Positions 31,942 to 39,813 of a DNA stretch of 64,000 nucleotides are shown in pieces; position 1 is the first letter of the stretch, and the number at the start of each line of letters is the position of its first letter. A model generated the notes under the pieces. That model saw only the letters and a program-made list of their open reading frames with translations. It was not told the DNA's origin and made no database searches. The stretch is from assembly GCA_965199915.1 (NCBI GenBank), contig OZ241348.1:1054001-1118000 (forward strand), written 5' to 3'. This stretch comes from VXYL01 sp965199915 (GTDB lineage Bacteria; Pseudomonadota; Gammaproteobacteria; Pseudomonadales; Azotimanducaceae). A program made the position numbers and the translations under genes.

Positions 31942-33791
31942 GGCGCGGTCGCCTGGCATCGCACCATCTCCCAACCGTGGAACACCACCGCCAAGCCGGT
32001 GAACCGCGCGGTCGGGTACGCTTGGGCCAAGCGGTCGTCCGCCAAGTAGCGCCGCAGCTGCTCGTGCGCGTCTTCGACGACGGCCTGCATCTTCCCCTCG
32101 CTGGCATCTTCGCTCCGCTTGAGGTACTTAAGCTCGATCAAAAGGCCGTGCCGAAGTTCCGGGTGCTGCGTCGCGAGCGGTTCCAGCGAGATGTCCGCGA
32201 AGCCCTTGCCCAGTTCGGGTTCCGTTCGCATCAAGAAGTACCGAGAACCGCCAAGGTACGCTGCCAGGAAGCCTTGGATGATCTTCTCGCCGTCCAGGTA
32301 GTCGCGGATGCTGGTTTGCTTGGCAATGGCGTTGCGGAGGAATTCGAACACCGGGCGCCAGTCGCCGTCGCGGGCCATGCGCCAAAGAGCGTCGGCTAGG
32401 GCGACCGGATCCACGGAGAGCACGCCGACGTCGTCGTAGGCGTCGCGCAGATGGCCGTAGAGCAGTTGGCGCACCGTCTGGTTCGGAATGTGCAACCGAG
32501 TTCGCCCGGCGACTGTCTTCTGGATGCTCAACAGGCCGAAGTAGTGCAGCAGCGAAAGGAAGTTGTCGCGCTGGTCCAAGCGCTCCAAGGGAAAGCTCGC
32601 TTGAATTTCGGCGTCCGCCTGGCCTTCGCCGACGACTTGCCGCAGCAGGTCGAAGTTGCCGTTCAGCTGGCGCTCGGCCCCGGCGCTCTGGTCCGAGCCG
32701 CCGGCGCCGTCCGAACCGCCGGCGGAGCCCTGCCCAGCCCTCGCCGCACGCCCCCGGCTGACGGTGAGCAGGTGGCGCAGCTTGCCGTAGTCGATGCGCA
32801 CGTTCACGTCGATGAGGTCGTCCGGCATGGGCTTGTTCGGCATGGCGGCGTCCAGGAAGTAGAGCACCATGTCGGTGTTGTAGACGGTCTCCTTCGCGTC
32901 CTTGGCGAAGCGGTATCCGTCGTACCACTCGCGCATCACGTCGAGCGCGGCCTCTTCGTCCAACGAGAGCGCGCCAGCCTCCCGGTAGATTTGCAGCAGG
33001 CCGCGCACTTCCGCCTCGGTGAAGCCCAGCGCGGCGTTGAACTCCGGCGCCAGGCTGACGTTCTTGCCGATGTTGAAGCCGCTGGTCACGTCGTCTAGGG
33101 TGATGGGCGACACGCCGGTGACGAACAGCCGTTCGAGGCCACCCCCGCTGCGCCCCGCGCCGCCCTTCAAGGCGGCGAAGAAGCTGCGGTAGAACCCGCT
33201 GCCGTGGGTGAGTTCGTGGTAGGCGTCGGCGCCGTGGTGGGCCAGGATGGTGTTGGCGAAGTTGTCGTACTCGTCGATGAGCACGTAGAGCCGAATGCCG
33301 CGGTCGGCAGCCCACCAAAACAACTCGCTGAGCTTGGCTTGCGTCGAAGACCCCGCAAGCAGGCGCTGCGCCTCCTGTTGCGGGAACAGGTCCGGATGCC
33401 GCCCCAACGAGCGCCGGATCACCATGCCGCAGTATTCCTCGAACGCCCGCTCCAACATCTCCGGCGCGTCGCGCACCACCGAGAAATCAAAGCGCAGCGT
33501 CACGAAGCTGTGGCGGTTCTCGGTGGGTTCGCGGCCGATGTCCGTGCCGCCGAACACCTGCTCGAACTCGCTCGCCCACCTGCGCTCGTAGTAGTTCTCC
33601 AGCAACGAAAGCCAGCAGGATTTGCCGAAACGCCGGGGGCGGATCAGGAAGACGAAGCGTTCGTCCTCCAACGGGCGGAGGAAGCGCGTCTTGTCCACGT
33701 ACAGGCGGCCTTCAAGGCGCATGGCGCGGAAGTCCGCCCAGCCGTAGGGGATGAGCGGGTACGCGGCGGATGTCGCCCTACCGCTGGTCAT
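31938..33791 (-). CDS. AAA-ATPase_like + PD-(D/E)xK nuclease, paralogue 2
   Basis: 617 residues from ATG 33791 (MTSGRATSAAYPLIPYGW). Same architecture as paralogue 1, with RPRRFGKS, LYVLIDEYDNF, GFADISLEP and LLIELKYLK. It differs from paralogue 1 mainly between residues 130 and 175 and in the linker. Upstream there is no further intact copy but a short remnant of a paralogue's 3' end, so a third gene was lost here. The open frame that continues upstream of 33791 is this remnant and not part of the protein. Confidence 0.85.
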   Translation of the reverse strand: MTSGRATSAAYPLIPYGWADFRAMRLEGRLYVDKTRFLRPLEDERFVFLIRPRRFGKSCWLSLLENYYERRWASEFEQVFGGTDIGREPTENRHSFVTLRFDFSVVRDAPEMLERAFEEYCGMVIRRSLGRHPDLFPQQEAQRLLAGSSTQAKLSELFWWAADRGIRLYVLIDEYDNFANTILAHHGADAYHELTHGSGFYRSFFAALKGGAGRSGGGLERLFVTGVSPITLDDVTSGFNIGKNVSLAPEFNAALGFTEAEVRGLLQIYREAGALSLDEEAALDVMREWYDGYRFAKDAKETVYNTDMVLYFLDAAMPNKPMPDDLIDVNVRIDYGKLRHLLTVSRGRAARAGQGSAGGSDGAGGSDQSAGAERQLNGNFDLLRQVVGEGQADAEIQASFPLERLDQRDNFLSLLHYFGLLSIQKTVAGRTRLHIPNQTVRQLLYGHLRDAYDDVGVLSVDPVALADALWRMARDGDWRPVFEFLRNAIAKQTSIRDYLDGEKIIQGFLAAYLGGSRYFLMRTEPELGKGFADISLEPLATQHPELRHGLLIELKYLKRSEDASEGKMQAVVEDAHEQLRRYLADDRLAQAYPTARFTGLAVVFHGWEMVRCQATAP

Positions 33792-33878
33792 GGTGTGGCC
33801 GCTTGGCAAGAGACCGTCTCCCAACCGTGGAACACCACCGCCAAGCCGATGAACTGCGCGAACGGGTACGCCTGCGCC
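33792..33878 (-). pseudogene. 3' remnant of another AAA/PD-(D/E)xK paralogue
   Basis: The DNA matches the last 90 bases of the paralogue genes, reading AYPFAQFIGLAVVFHGWETVSC in the minus strand (compare FTGLAVVFHGWEMVSCQA at the ends of the intact ones). Homology stops abruptly near 33879, where a DUF499 relic begins. It marks the loss of one more array member. Confidence 0.8.
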
Positions 33879-33880
33879 CC

Positions 33881-34043
33881 GCCGATCAGCATCGGCAGCG
33901 CGGGATCGCGGCGAAACTCGTCGCGCACGCACCCCGCCAACACGTCCGAGCGCGGCTGGCAGAGGTCGAAGACGGTGGCAGGGAAGGCGTCACATGCACA
34001 GACAGGCGATTCGCTTGAAATCCACTATAGCACCGCCCGACAG
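33881..34043 (-). pseudogene. DUF499 relic with internal deletion and 5' flank
   Basis: Two parts of the DUF499 gene are joined. About 50 bp matches 49190-49235 of the intact gene (internal), followed by about 110 bp matching 51437-51555 (N-terminus and upstream DNA, with the cttgaaatccactata block). The N-terminal part has lost one C after TPSLP, so the frame is broken. Position just downstream of the intact DUF1156 gene suggests the original DUF1156-DUF499 neighbourhood. Confidence 0.85.
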
Positions 34044-34397
34044 TCGCGGTGTCGGGGTTCAAGGACGTTTCGGACTCCGCCGTCCCCAGAATGGAGACGG
34101 GCTTACCAAGCAGGGTCGCCGATGTCCTACACACTCGTCGGCGATCGCCGTTGACCCTCCATGCGGACAACCCATACACTTCCCTATATGGAAAGGCGGC
34201 CTCTTGCTATGCGAAGGGGTTGCACCACGGAGCCCGATAGCTGTGGCCCGGAGACAGCGACATTGGCATTTGAGCCTTGCAACCATCTCGACACCACCGC
34301 CAATGCCGGGCGCTATAGTGCGGGCAACGCCATGCCCCGTGTTCGGGCGAGGCCTAGGCCGACGACACTAGCTGTGAACCACTACAGTCTTCAACGG
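34044..34397. other. No gene seen between the DUF499 relic and the 34.4 kb gene
   Basis: About 350 bp with no protein-like frame, no strong hairpin and no match to other parts of the window that I could find by eye. It may hold the promoter of the plus-strand gene at 34398. Confidence 0.4.
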
Positions 34398-34838
34398 ATG
34401 GCCCATCGGTCTAGCGCCAGTTTCGTCGACGAACAATGGCTGATCGGCACGCATGTCGTCGAATGGGAGTCTGATCGAATGTTCGCGCTGCGCAAGCAGG
34501 TTCTCTCCTACCGGGCGGAACGACCTCGGGATTCGTCTGTAGCCAAAGCCGTCAACGACGCCTTGCAGTTCATCGATCTGATTCCCGCCACCGCGACCTT
34601 GCCCTACGTCGCGCTCGCCGACGATGGCGAGGTGAGCTTCTACTGGCGTCGTGGGACGAGCCTGCTCATCGACGTCGGCTTCATCGGGGACAGCATGATG
34701 CACTACTATGTGTGGGACGAGGCTAGCGGTGCGGACGTGGACGCTTCGATTCCGTTCAGCGGGCGGTCGCTGCCTGCAGACATCGTGAAGACGGTGCTGC
34801 GGCTGGGCGGGCAGTTCGGAACGGATGCACATGGATGA
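34398..34838 (+). CDS. Hypothetical protein, first gene of a small plus-strand pair
   Basis: 146 residues from ATG 34398 (ATG 34479 would give 119). The best-conserved-looking part is DALQFIDLIPATATLPYVALADDGEVSFYWRRGTSLLIDVGFIGDSMMHYYVWD, with alternating strands and a DDGEVSFYW turn. I do not recognise the family. The stop overlaps the next start as ATGA. It lies opposite in direction to the island's operons. Confidence 0.5.
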   Translation: MAHRSSASFVDEQWLIGTHVVEWESDRMFALRKQVLSYRAERPRDSSVAKAVNDALQFIDLIPATATLPYVALADDGEVSFYWRRGTSLLIDVGFIGDSMMHYYVWDEASGADVDASIPFSGRSLPADIVKTVLRLGGQFGTDAHG

Positions 34839-34945
34839 CGGCGAAGAATGCACTGAGGAAGGGTGCGCGGTTGTTCTGCGTGGTGGACGGGTTGCCGGAT
34901 TCCGCACGCACGCAACTACGCACTTGGCGGATGGCCGACGCGTAG
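34835..34945 (+). CDS. Tiny ORF coupled to the 34.4 kb gene, possibly truncated
   Basis: 36 residues, MTAKNALRKGARLFCVVDGLPDSARTQ and a short tail, ended by TAG at 34943. The ATGA overlap with the gene before and the protein-like composition (LFCVVDGLPDSARTQLRTWR) argue it is a real start, but the length suggests the rest is lost. Function unknown. Confidence 0.35.
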   Translation: MTAKNALRKGARLFCVVDGLPDSARTQLRTWRMADA

Positions 34946-35086
34946 ACCGAAGTTCCGCACGACGCACCCGTAGGCTCTTGATGCAGGCGTTCACTGTCCA
35001 ATCGGAGGGTTAGGTTAGGCCAAGCCAATAGGGCAGACGCCAAGTCCGACCAAGACGGGCTTGCCAAGGCGTGGCGGATCTGTCGA

Positions 35087-38044
35087 TCAAGCAGGGTCGT
35101 CGGCCTCCCCCGCCAGCCACAACTCCAGCTGCTTCGGCTGATCCACTTCCTTCTCGTACGCCAGCCGCGCAAGGTCGTACAGCGCCTCGAAGTCGTTGCT
35201 GGACGCGGCGGCCTCGCCCTGCAGCGCCACGTTGGTGAAGCGGTGGGACACCGGCAGCACTTCCAGCACCGCCTCGAACGCCCGGAACAGGCGCGGGTCC
35301 TGATCCATGCCCGTTTCGGCGAGCATGTCCCGCGCCGCTGCCAGCGAGCGGCTGCGGGAGACGCTGGCGGCGTGGTGCAGCGTGTCGATGAGGCCGCGGC
35401 TGCCGTCCACCGGGCCGAGAGCGCCCTTCGCCGCCCGCGTGGCGCTGTCCCACAGGCGGAAGTCGCCGCCGCGCTTCTCGCCGAGGCGCTTCGCCACCTG
35501 CGCGTCCATGTCCACGCCGACAGCGCGGGCCAGGCGCAGCGCTTCGTCGTAGGCGAAGACGGGCGCCTTGAAGGCGTCCCACGCCAGCACGAAGAACGCG
35601 GTGGGCGCGTCCAAGTCCTCGCTCGCCTTCTTGCGCGTCAGCTGCTCCAAGCGCCAGCGCTTCACCTCGCGGCGGGCGGCGTCTAGGGCGTCTTCGGGCG
35701 TTGCGGCGTAGGGGTCCCAATCGTCCTCGAGCAGTTCCTGCTGGCTGCGGCGCCTTGCGGCCGGGCGCTCTCTGGGCGTGCCGCGGGTGAGCGGCCAGTT
35801 GCGGGAGAACTCCTCCAGCGCCGGGCCGAAGCACGCGAGGTACAAGTCCACGCCGGCGATGCCCGCCTGTTGGAACTCCGCCACGCGGGTGCGCACGGCG
35901 TTGGCCACGCGGGGCTCCACGTCTTCCCAGTAGGTGACGGCATCGCGCACTTCGGCGGCGTGTTCCGCCGGCCGCGGGCGGCAGGCGAGGAAGACGGTGC
36001 TTTTGGCCGCCGCCTTGTTCTTGATGTGCAGGCCTCCTTCGGACTCTGTGTTCACAGGCCATGACGCCGTGATGACGAAGCCTGCCTCCATCAAGCCCTT
36101 GGTGAGCGCGTCCCAGGCGCCGGTGGCCTTGTGGGTGAACATCAGCGTCATGATGCCGTTGGCCTTGAGCACCCGCCGGCACTCGCGGAAGATGGCCGCC
36201 ATGCGCTCGTGATAATCGCGCCCTGCGAGGGCACGAGCACCCTTTCCGCCCTTCCCGCCGGCGAAACGCGCCGGGTTGGCCACCGCCTCGCTCTCCTTGT
36301 CCGTGAGCTGGCGGCGGAACAGTTCGGGGAAGACGTGCCCGGCGGTGCGCTTCAGCCAAACGTAGAAGAAATCCGAGAGCTCGGCGTACATCACGTTGTC
36401 GTAGTAGGGCGGGTCCATCACCACCGCGTCGATGCTGCCGCTCTCGATGTGATCCAGGCTGTCGGCGGACTTGCAGGTGATGACGGGCGGTGGCTGTGTT
36501 TCTTCGGGATCAAACAGGTCGGGGCGCTGGCCCTTGGGATTGACGAGTTCGACGAGCTCCTTGATGCACTTGGTCGTCTTGTCGATGGCCCAGTCGTAGC
36601 CAACGCCGGTCACGAGCGGCGCCATCTCCGCATAGGACCAGACGAAAGCGAAATCATGCCGGTTGAAGATGTGCCTAATGCCCCTTCCCGTGTTCGTGTC
36701 CCAGTAGCTGCACCTGTTGTTGTAGTCCAGCAGCGTATCCAACGCGATCGCCAGATAGCCGTAGGCGGCTTTGGGCACTTGGGTGAGTTCGCCGGCGGCC
36801 CGATCCGCTTCGAGCATCTCCCGAAACACCTCCACGCTGGTGCCGTGGCAGAGCAGTTGGCGCGGCGAGAACAGGTCACGCCACGCCCTCATGCCGTAGC
36901 GCATGGGTTCCGTCGTCTTGTTGCCGTCCGGGATGCGCTCGCTCGGCACCAGGTCGAACGCCTCCCACTTCGGCAGCTTCTCCGCCAGCGCCGCCCGAAT
37001 CTCGGCGCTGTTGTCCTCCGCCCGCGGCGCCCGATAGCCGCGAACCCACTTCTCCCGCTCGCGTCCGCTTTTTGTCTCCACCCACACGCGCTTCTTGTAG
37101 ACCACGGCGTACAGTTGCTCGCCCATCTGCCCCGCCCGCGCCTGCGCCTTGATCTCGTCTCCGTCGATCACCTTCCGGCAGTCCGGGTACGGACACAACC
37201 CGTCCCCCCGCGCCACTGTTCCCGCCGACTGCCGCTCGACCGCGTCAACGATCTCGAACCCGCACACCCGCCCCTTGCTCTCCGGCCCATCGGCAAGCTC
37301 CGGCACCAGCCGAACGCCCTTGCCGCCGGGCGCCAGACGCCAGTTCGGGGAGAGCGGCACGAGGCCAGCGCAGTAGGGACAGGCGATGGTGCGGGCGTAG
37401 AGGTAGGTCAGATCGAATTGCTTGGGCTGCCCACGTTGCGGGAAGAATCGCGTCAGCCGCCCTTCCACCACCTCTCGGTGCCGCTCGGCCAACTCCGCGA
37501 AGCAACCCTCAACGCCCGGCACAAGCGGCCAACGAATGGTCGCGTCCGTTACCAAGCTGGCCACCGCGTTCAAGTCGTTTGCCGAAACCGAGAGGCCTAG
37601 CCGGGTCGCCTCGAACGGGATGTTGCCGCCGCCCGCTGTCGGGTCGAGAAATGCGATACGCCCGCTGCCGCCAACGCAATCGGCCAGCCACTCCGACTCC
37701 GCCTTCCCAAGCGAGAACCCGAACGCTCGTGCGTAACCGTAGGGATCATTCACGCGCACGCCCGTCCGCCGCGCCTCATCAATGGCTGCGCGTCCGGCGA
37801 CGGGGTCGCCATGAATGCCCAGCACATGCAGGAACCGAGCGCGGTCGGCGTCTGCGGGCAGCAGCGAAGCCAGCACCGCCGCCCGAGACGCCACCAACGG
37901 CCGCCGAGCCCACCAGACGTGCAGCCGATTCGGCGCCGGAAACGGCGTCATCGGCGTCCGCTCCCGCATGCTCTCGATGCCGATCTCGGCGATGGGCAAC
38001 CAGCGCTCGATCAGGCGGACGTCCGATAAGTTACGATTTATCAA
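35087..38044 (-). CDS. DUF1156 adenine-specific DNA methyltransferase, copy 2 (intact)
   Basis: 985 residues; the apparent start is TTG 38044 (INRNLSDVRLIERWLPIAEIG). Motif I is FLDPTAGGGNIPFEA (about 172), CPYCAG...CPYPDC gives a zinc-like pair (about 243-300), and motif IV is VVMDPPYYDN (about 530). The family is associated with anti-phage DUF499 proteins and is predicted to mark host DNA (N6-adenine). Its C-terminal two thirds are close to identical to copy 1, while the first 210 residues are far more different. DUF499 should follow it but only a relic is present; the intact DUF499 is 10 kb upstream. Confidence 0.9.
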   Translation of the reverse strand: MINRNLSDVRLIERWLPIAEIGIESMRERTPMTPFPAPNRLHVWWARRPLVASRAAVLASLLPADADRARFLHVLGIHGDPVAGRAAIDEARRTGVRVNDPYGYARAFGFSLGKAESEWLADCVGGSGRIAFLDPTAGGGNIPFEATRLGLSVSANDLNAVASLVTDATIRWPLVPGVEGCFAELAERHREVVEGRLTRFFPQRGQPKQFDLTYLYARTIACPYCAGLVPLSPNWRLAPGGKGVRLVPELADGPESKGRVCGFEIVDAVERQSAGTVARGDGLCPYPDCRKVIDGDEIKAQARAGQMGEQLYAVVYKKRVWVETKSGREREKWVRGYRAPRAEDNSAEIRAALAEKLPKWEAFDLVPSERIPDGNKTTEPMRYGMRAWRDLFSPRQLLCHGTSVEVFREMLEADRAAGELTQVPKAAYGYLAIALDTLLDYNNRCSYWDTNTGRGIRHIFNRHDFAFVWSYAEMAPLVTGVGYDWAIDKTTKCIKELVELVNPKGQRPDLFDPEETQPPPVITCKSADSLDHIESGSIDAVVMDPPYYDNVMYAELSDFFYVWLKRTAGHVFPELFRRQLTDKESEAVANPARFAGGKGGKGARALAGRDYHERMAAIFRECRRVLKANGIMTLMFTHKATGAWDALTKGLMEAGFVITASWPVNTESEGGLHIKNKAAAKSTVFLACRPRPAEHAAEVRDAVTYWEDVEPRVANAVRTRVAEFQQAGIAGVDLYLACFGPALEEFSRNWPLTRGTPRERPAARRRSQQELLEDDWDPYAATPEDALDAARREVKRWRLEQLTRKKASEDLDAPTAFFVLAWDAFKAPVFAYDEALRLARAVGVDMDAQVAKRLGEKRGGDFRLWDSATRAAKGALGPVDGSRGLIDTLHHAASVSRSRSLAAARDMLAETGMDQDPRLFRAFEAVLEVLPVSHRFTNVALQGEAAASSNDFEALYDLARLAYEKEVDQPKQLELWLAGEADDPA

Positions 38045-38139
38045 TGGCTTAAAGTGCTCCGGCGACGACGTTGTTCACGCCCGGAGCATAGCGTAGCTTG
38101 AATTTGACCTCACCGACTGACTTCAAGCAATATTGAGGT

Positions 38140-38556
38140 GTGGGGAACGTGCGCAGCAAACCTGCGGGCCTTGGCGCAAGGCAAGGAGCCTCCGGACCGG
38201 CGCTCGGCCAGTATTTGGCGTCAATTCGCACCGATCGAGGAATGACGTTGCGACAGGTGGAAGACGCGACAGAAAAGCAAGTATCCAATGCCTACCTCAG
38301 CCAGATCGAGAACGGCAAAGTCGGTCGTCCGTCACCCAACATACTGTATGCCTTAGCAGAACTCTATGGCGTCAACTTTGAAGGACTGATGGAACGTGCG
38401 GGCTACTACTTGAAGTCCACCGAGCGTCGTGCAGGCACTAGGCATGGGCGGGCCGCCACCTTCGCAGAGCACGATTTGACGCCCGACGAGGAAGCGCAAC
38501 TCCTAGACTTCTTGAAATTCCTACGGATGCGGAAGCGCACGGATGGCCCTACCTGA
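38140..38556 (+). CDS. XRE-family transcriptional regulator
   Basis: 138 residues from GTG 38140. An HTH of Xre type spans about residues 23-80: LGQYLASIRTDRGMTLRQVEDATEKQVSNAYLSQIENGKVGRPSPNILYALAELYGV. The start is uncertain (GTG 38149 also possible). It overlaps the ImmA-like gene by 14 nt and is divergent from DUF1156 copy 2 across 95 bp, so it may repress that operon as well as its own. Confidence 0.85.
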   Translation: MGNVRSKPAGLGARQGASGPALGQYLASIRTDRGMTLRQVEDATEKQVSNAYLSQIENGKVGRPSPNILYALAELYGVNFEGLMERAGYYLKSTERRAGTRHGRAATFAEHDLTPDEEAQLLDFLKFLRMRKRTDGPT

Positions 38557-39433
38557 CGACAGCAGCCTGAGCTTGGCGGATCTTCGGACGGTTGAGGCAA
38601 GAGCCCGCCATCTTCTCGACCGGGCCGACGCATGGGACCGATTTCCAGTGCCGATTGACGAACTCTTGGCTGCGGCCAACGTGCGGGTGGCAACTATAGG
38701 TGCCTTTGACCCCGCGGCAATCCTCGCCTACATACGTGGTCGCACTGCAGGAGCGGCCTTGCGCATCAAGAGTGCTATCTCCAAGGTGCTTGGCCTCTAT
38801 GACGCTGGTGCAAGCGTCATCCATGTTGCCGAGGGTGTCGTTAAACCCAAACAGACGTTTCTCAAGCTCCATGAGACGGCCCACCATGACCTTCCGGTCC
38901 ATCGTCGGTCGTTCGGACTCTTTCAAGATTGCGACAAGACGCTCGCACCGGAAGTCGCAGACCAATTCGAGCGCGAAGCGAACAACTATGCGCGTTTTGT
39001 GCTCTTCAAAGGCAGCACGTTCGCTAAGCGCGCCGCTGATTATCCGCTGGCGATTAGGACGCCAATACGGCTTGCCAAGGAGTTTGGATCCTCTGTCTAT
39101 GCCGGGTTACGTGAGTACGTCCGCACCAATCACTTGCCGTGCATGGCCGTCATTCTGAATTCCATCGAGACCGCATCTGATGGCCCTGTGACAGCATCGA
39201 TCCGCAGAGTCGAAGTGTCTCCAGCTTGGATCACTCGGTTTGGTCACCTAGCGAGCAACCAACCGATCTCGCCTCATCATCCGCTTTGGGCGGCGGTACC
39301 GATCAGGCGCAGGATGAGGCCACCAACTCCGCTATCGTTGCGTGATAAAAATGGCGACCCACAAGCGTGTTTGGCGGAAGCGCTCGACACAACGCACAAC
39401 ATCCTCATCCTTGTTTATGTCGATGCGCTCTAG
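38543..39433 (+). CDS. ImmA/IrrE-family metallopeptidase
   Basis: 296 residues. HETAHHDLP (about residue 112) is the HExxH zinc site and QFEREANNYARFVL provides the third ligand Glu. ImmA/IrrE proteases typically cleave a paired Xre repressor when a signal such as DNA damage or infection appears. The pair XRE-ImmA here therefore looks like the inducible switch of the neighbouring defence genes. The 3' end lies 32 bp from the convergent DUF6527 gene. Confidence 0.85.
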   Translation: MALPDDSSLSLADLRTVEARARHLLDRADAWDRFPVPIDELLAAANVRVATIGAFDPAAILAYIRGRTAGAALRIKSAISKVLGLYDAGASVIHVAEGVVKPKQTFLKLHETAHHDLPVHRRSFGLFQDCDKTLAPEVADQFEREANNYARFVLFKGSTFAKRAADYPLAIRTPIRLAKEFGSSVYAGLREYVRTNHLPCMAVILNSIETASDGPVTASIRRVEVSPAWITRFGHLASNQPISPHHPLWAAVPIRRRMRPPTPLSLRDKNGDPQACLAEALDTTHNILILVYVDAL

Positions 39434-39465
39434 CCGTCAGGCCGTTTGACAGACGATCAGTTTCT

Positions 39466-39813
39466 TCATCTATTGCTGCACCAATGGATGCGACCGTTTC
39501 GTAGCCAGAAGTGGGCCAGACAGTGCTTCCGACGTCGCACCGATGGATACAGACTCGCGGTTCCATCTCGGTGTCTCGTCAGCCGCCAGTACGGTCGCTC
39601 ATCGGGGATGAGGTTCATTTGCAGGGTGCTTCCACAACTGCAAGGGCAGCGCATGGCAGCGTGCTCCTGAAAGCCGTCCGCCTCCACGACGTACAGGGTT
39701 CGACGTCGTAGTCGTCGCGGTTCCTCTTCAACGACAACTGTTCGGTGGCGGCGGACCAACCAACGGCACAATGCCAGCCGCAGGTTGCGAGCGCACCTCA
39801 ACACTCGCATCAC
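39466..39813 (-). CDS. DUF6527 protein, last gene of ubiquitin-like operon 2
   Basis: 115 residues from GTG 39813, directly abutting the JAB-E1 stop (ATG 39810 also possible). AMRCPCSCGSTLQMNLIPDERPYWRLTRHRDGTASLYPSVRRRKHCLAHFWLRNGRIHWC is the DUF6527 pattern; the CPCSCG and the C..H/C at the end suggest a zinc ribbon. I associate the family with ThiF/E2/UBL operons. A zinc-binding substrate adaptor or E3-like role is an inference from context. Confidence 0.75.
   Translation of the reverse strand: MMRVLRCARNLRLALCRWLVRRHRTVVVEEEPRRLRRRTLYVVEADGFQEHAAMRCPCSCGSTLQMNLIPDERPYWRLTRHRDGTASLYPSVRRRKHCLAHFWLRNGRIHWCSNR

Noticed and set aside
33792..33932. N-terminal extension of AAA/nuclease paralogue 2
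   Set aside because: The extra codons derive from the relics of another paralogue and of DUF499; the true start is the ATG at 33791.
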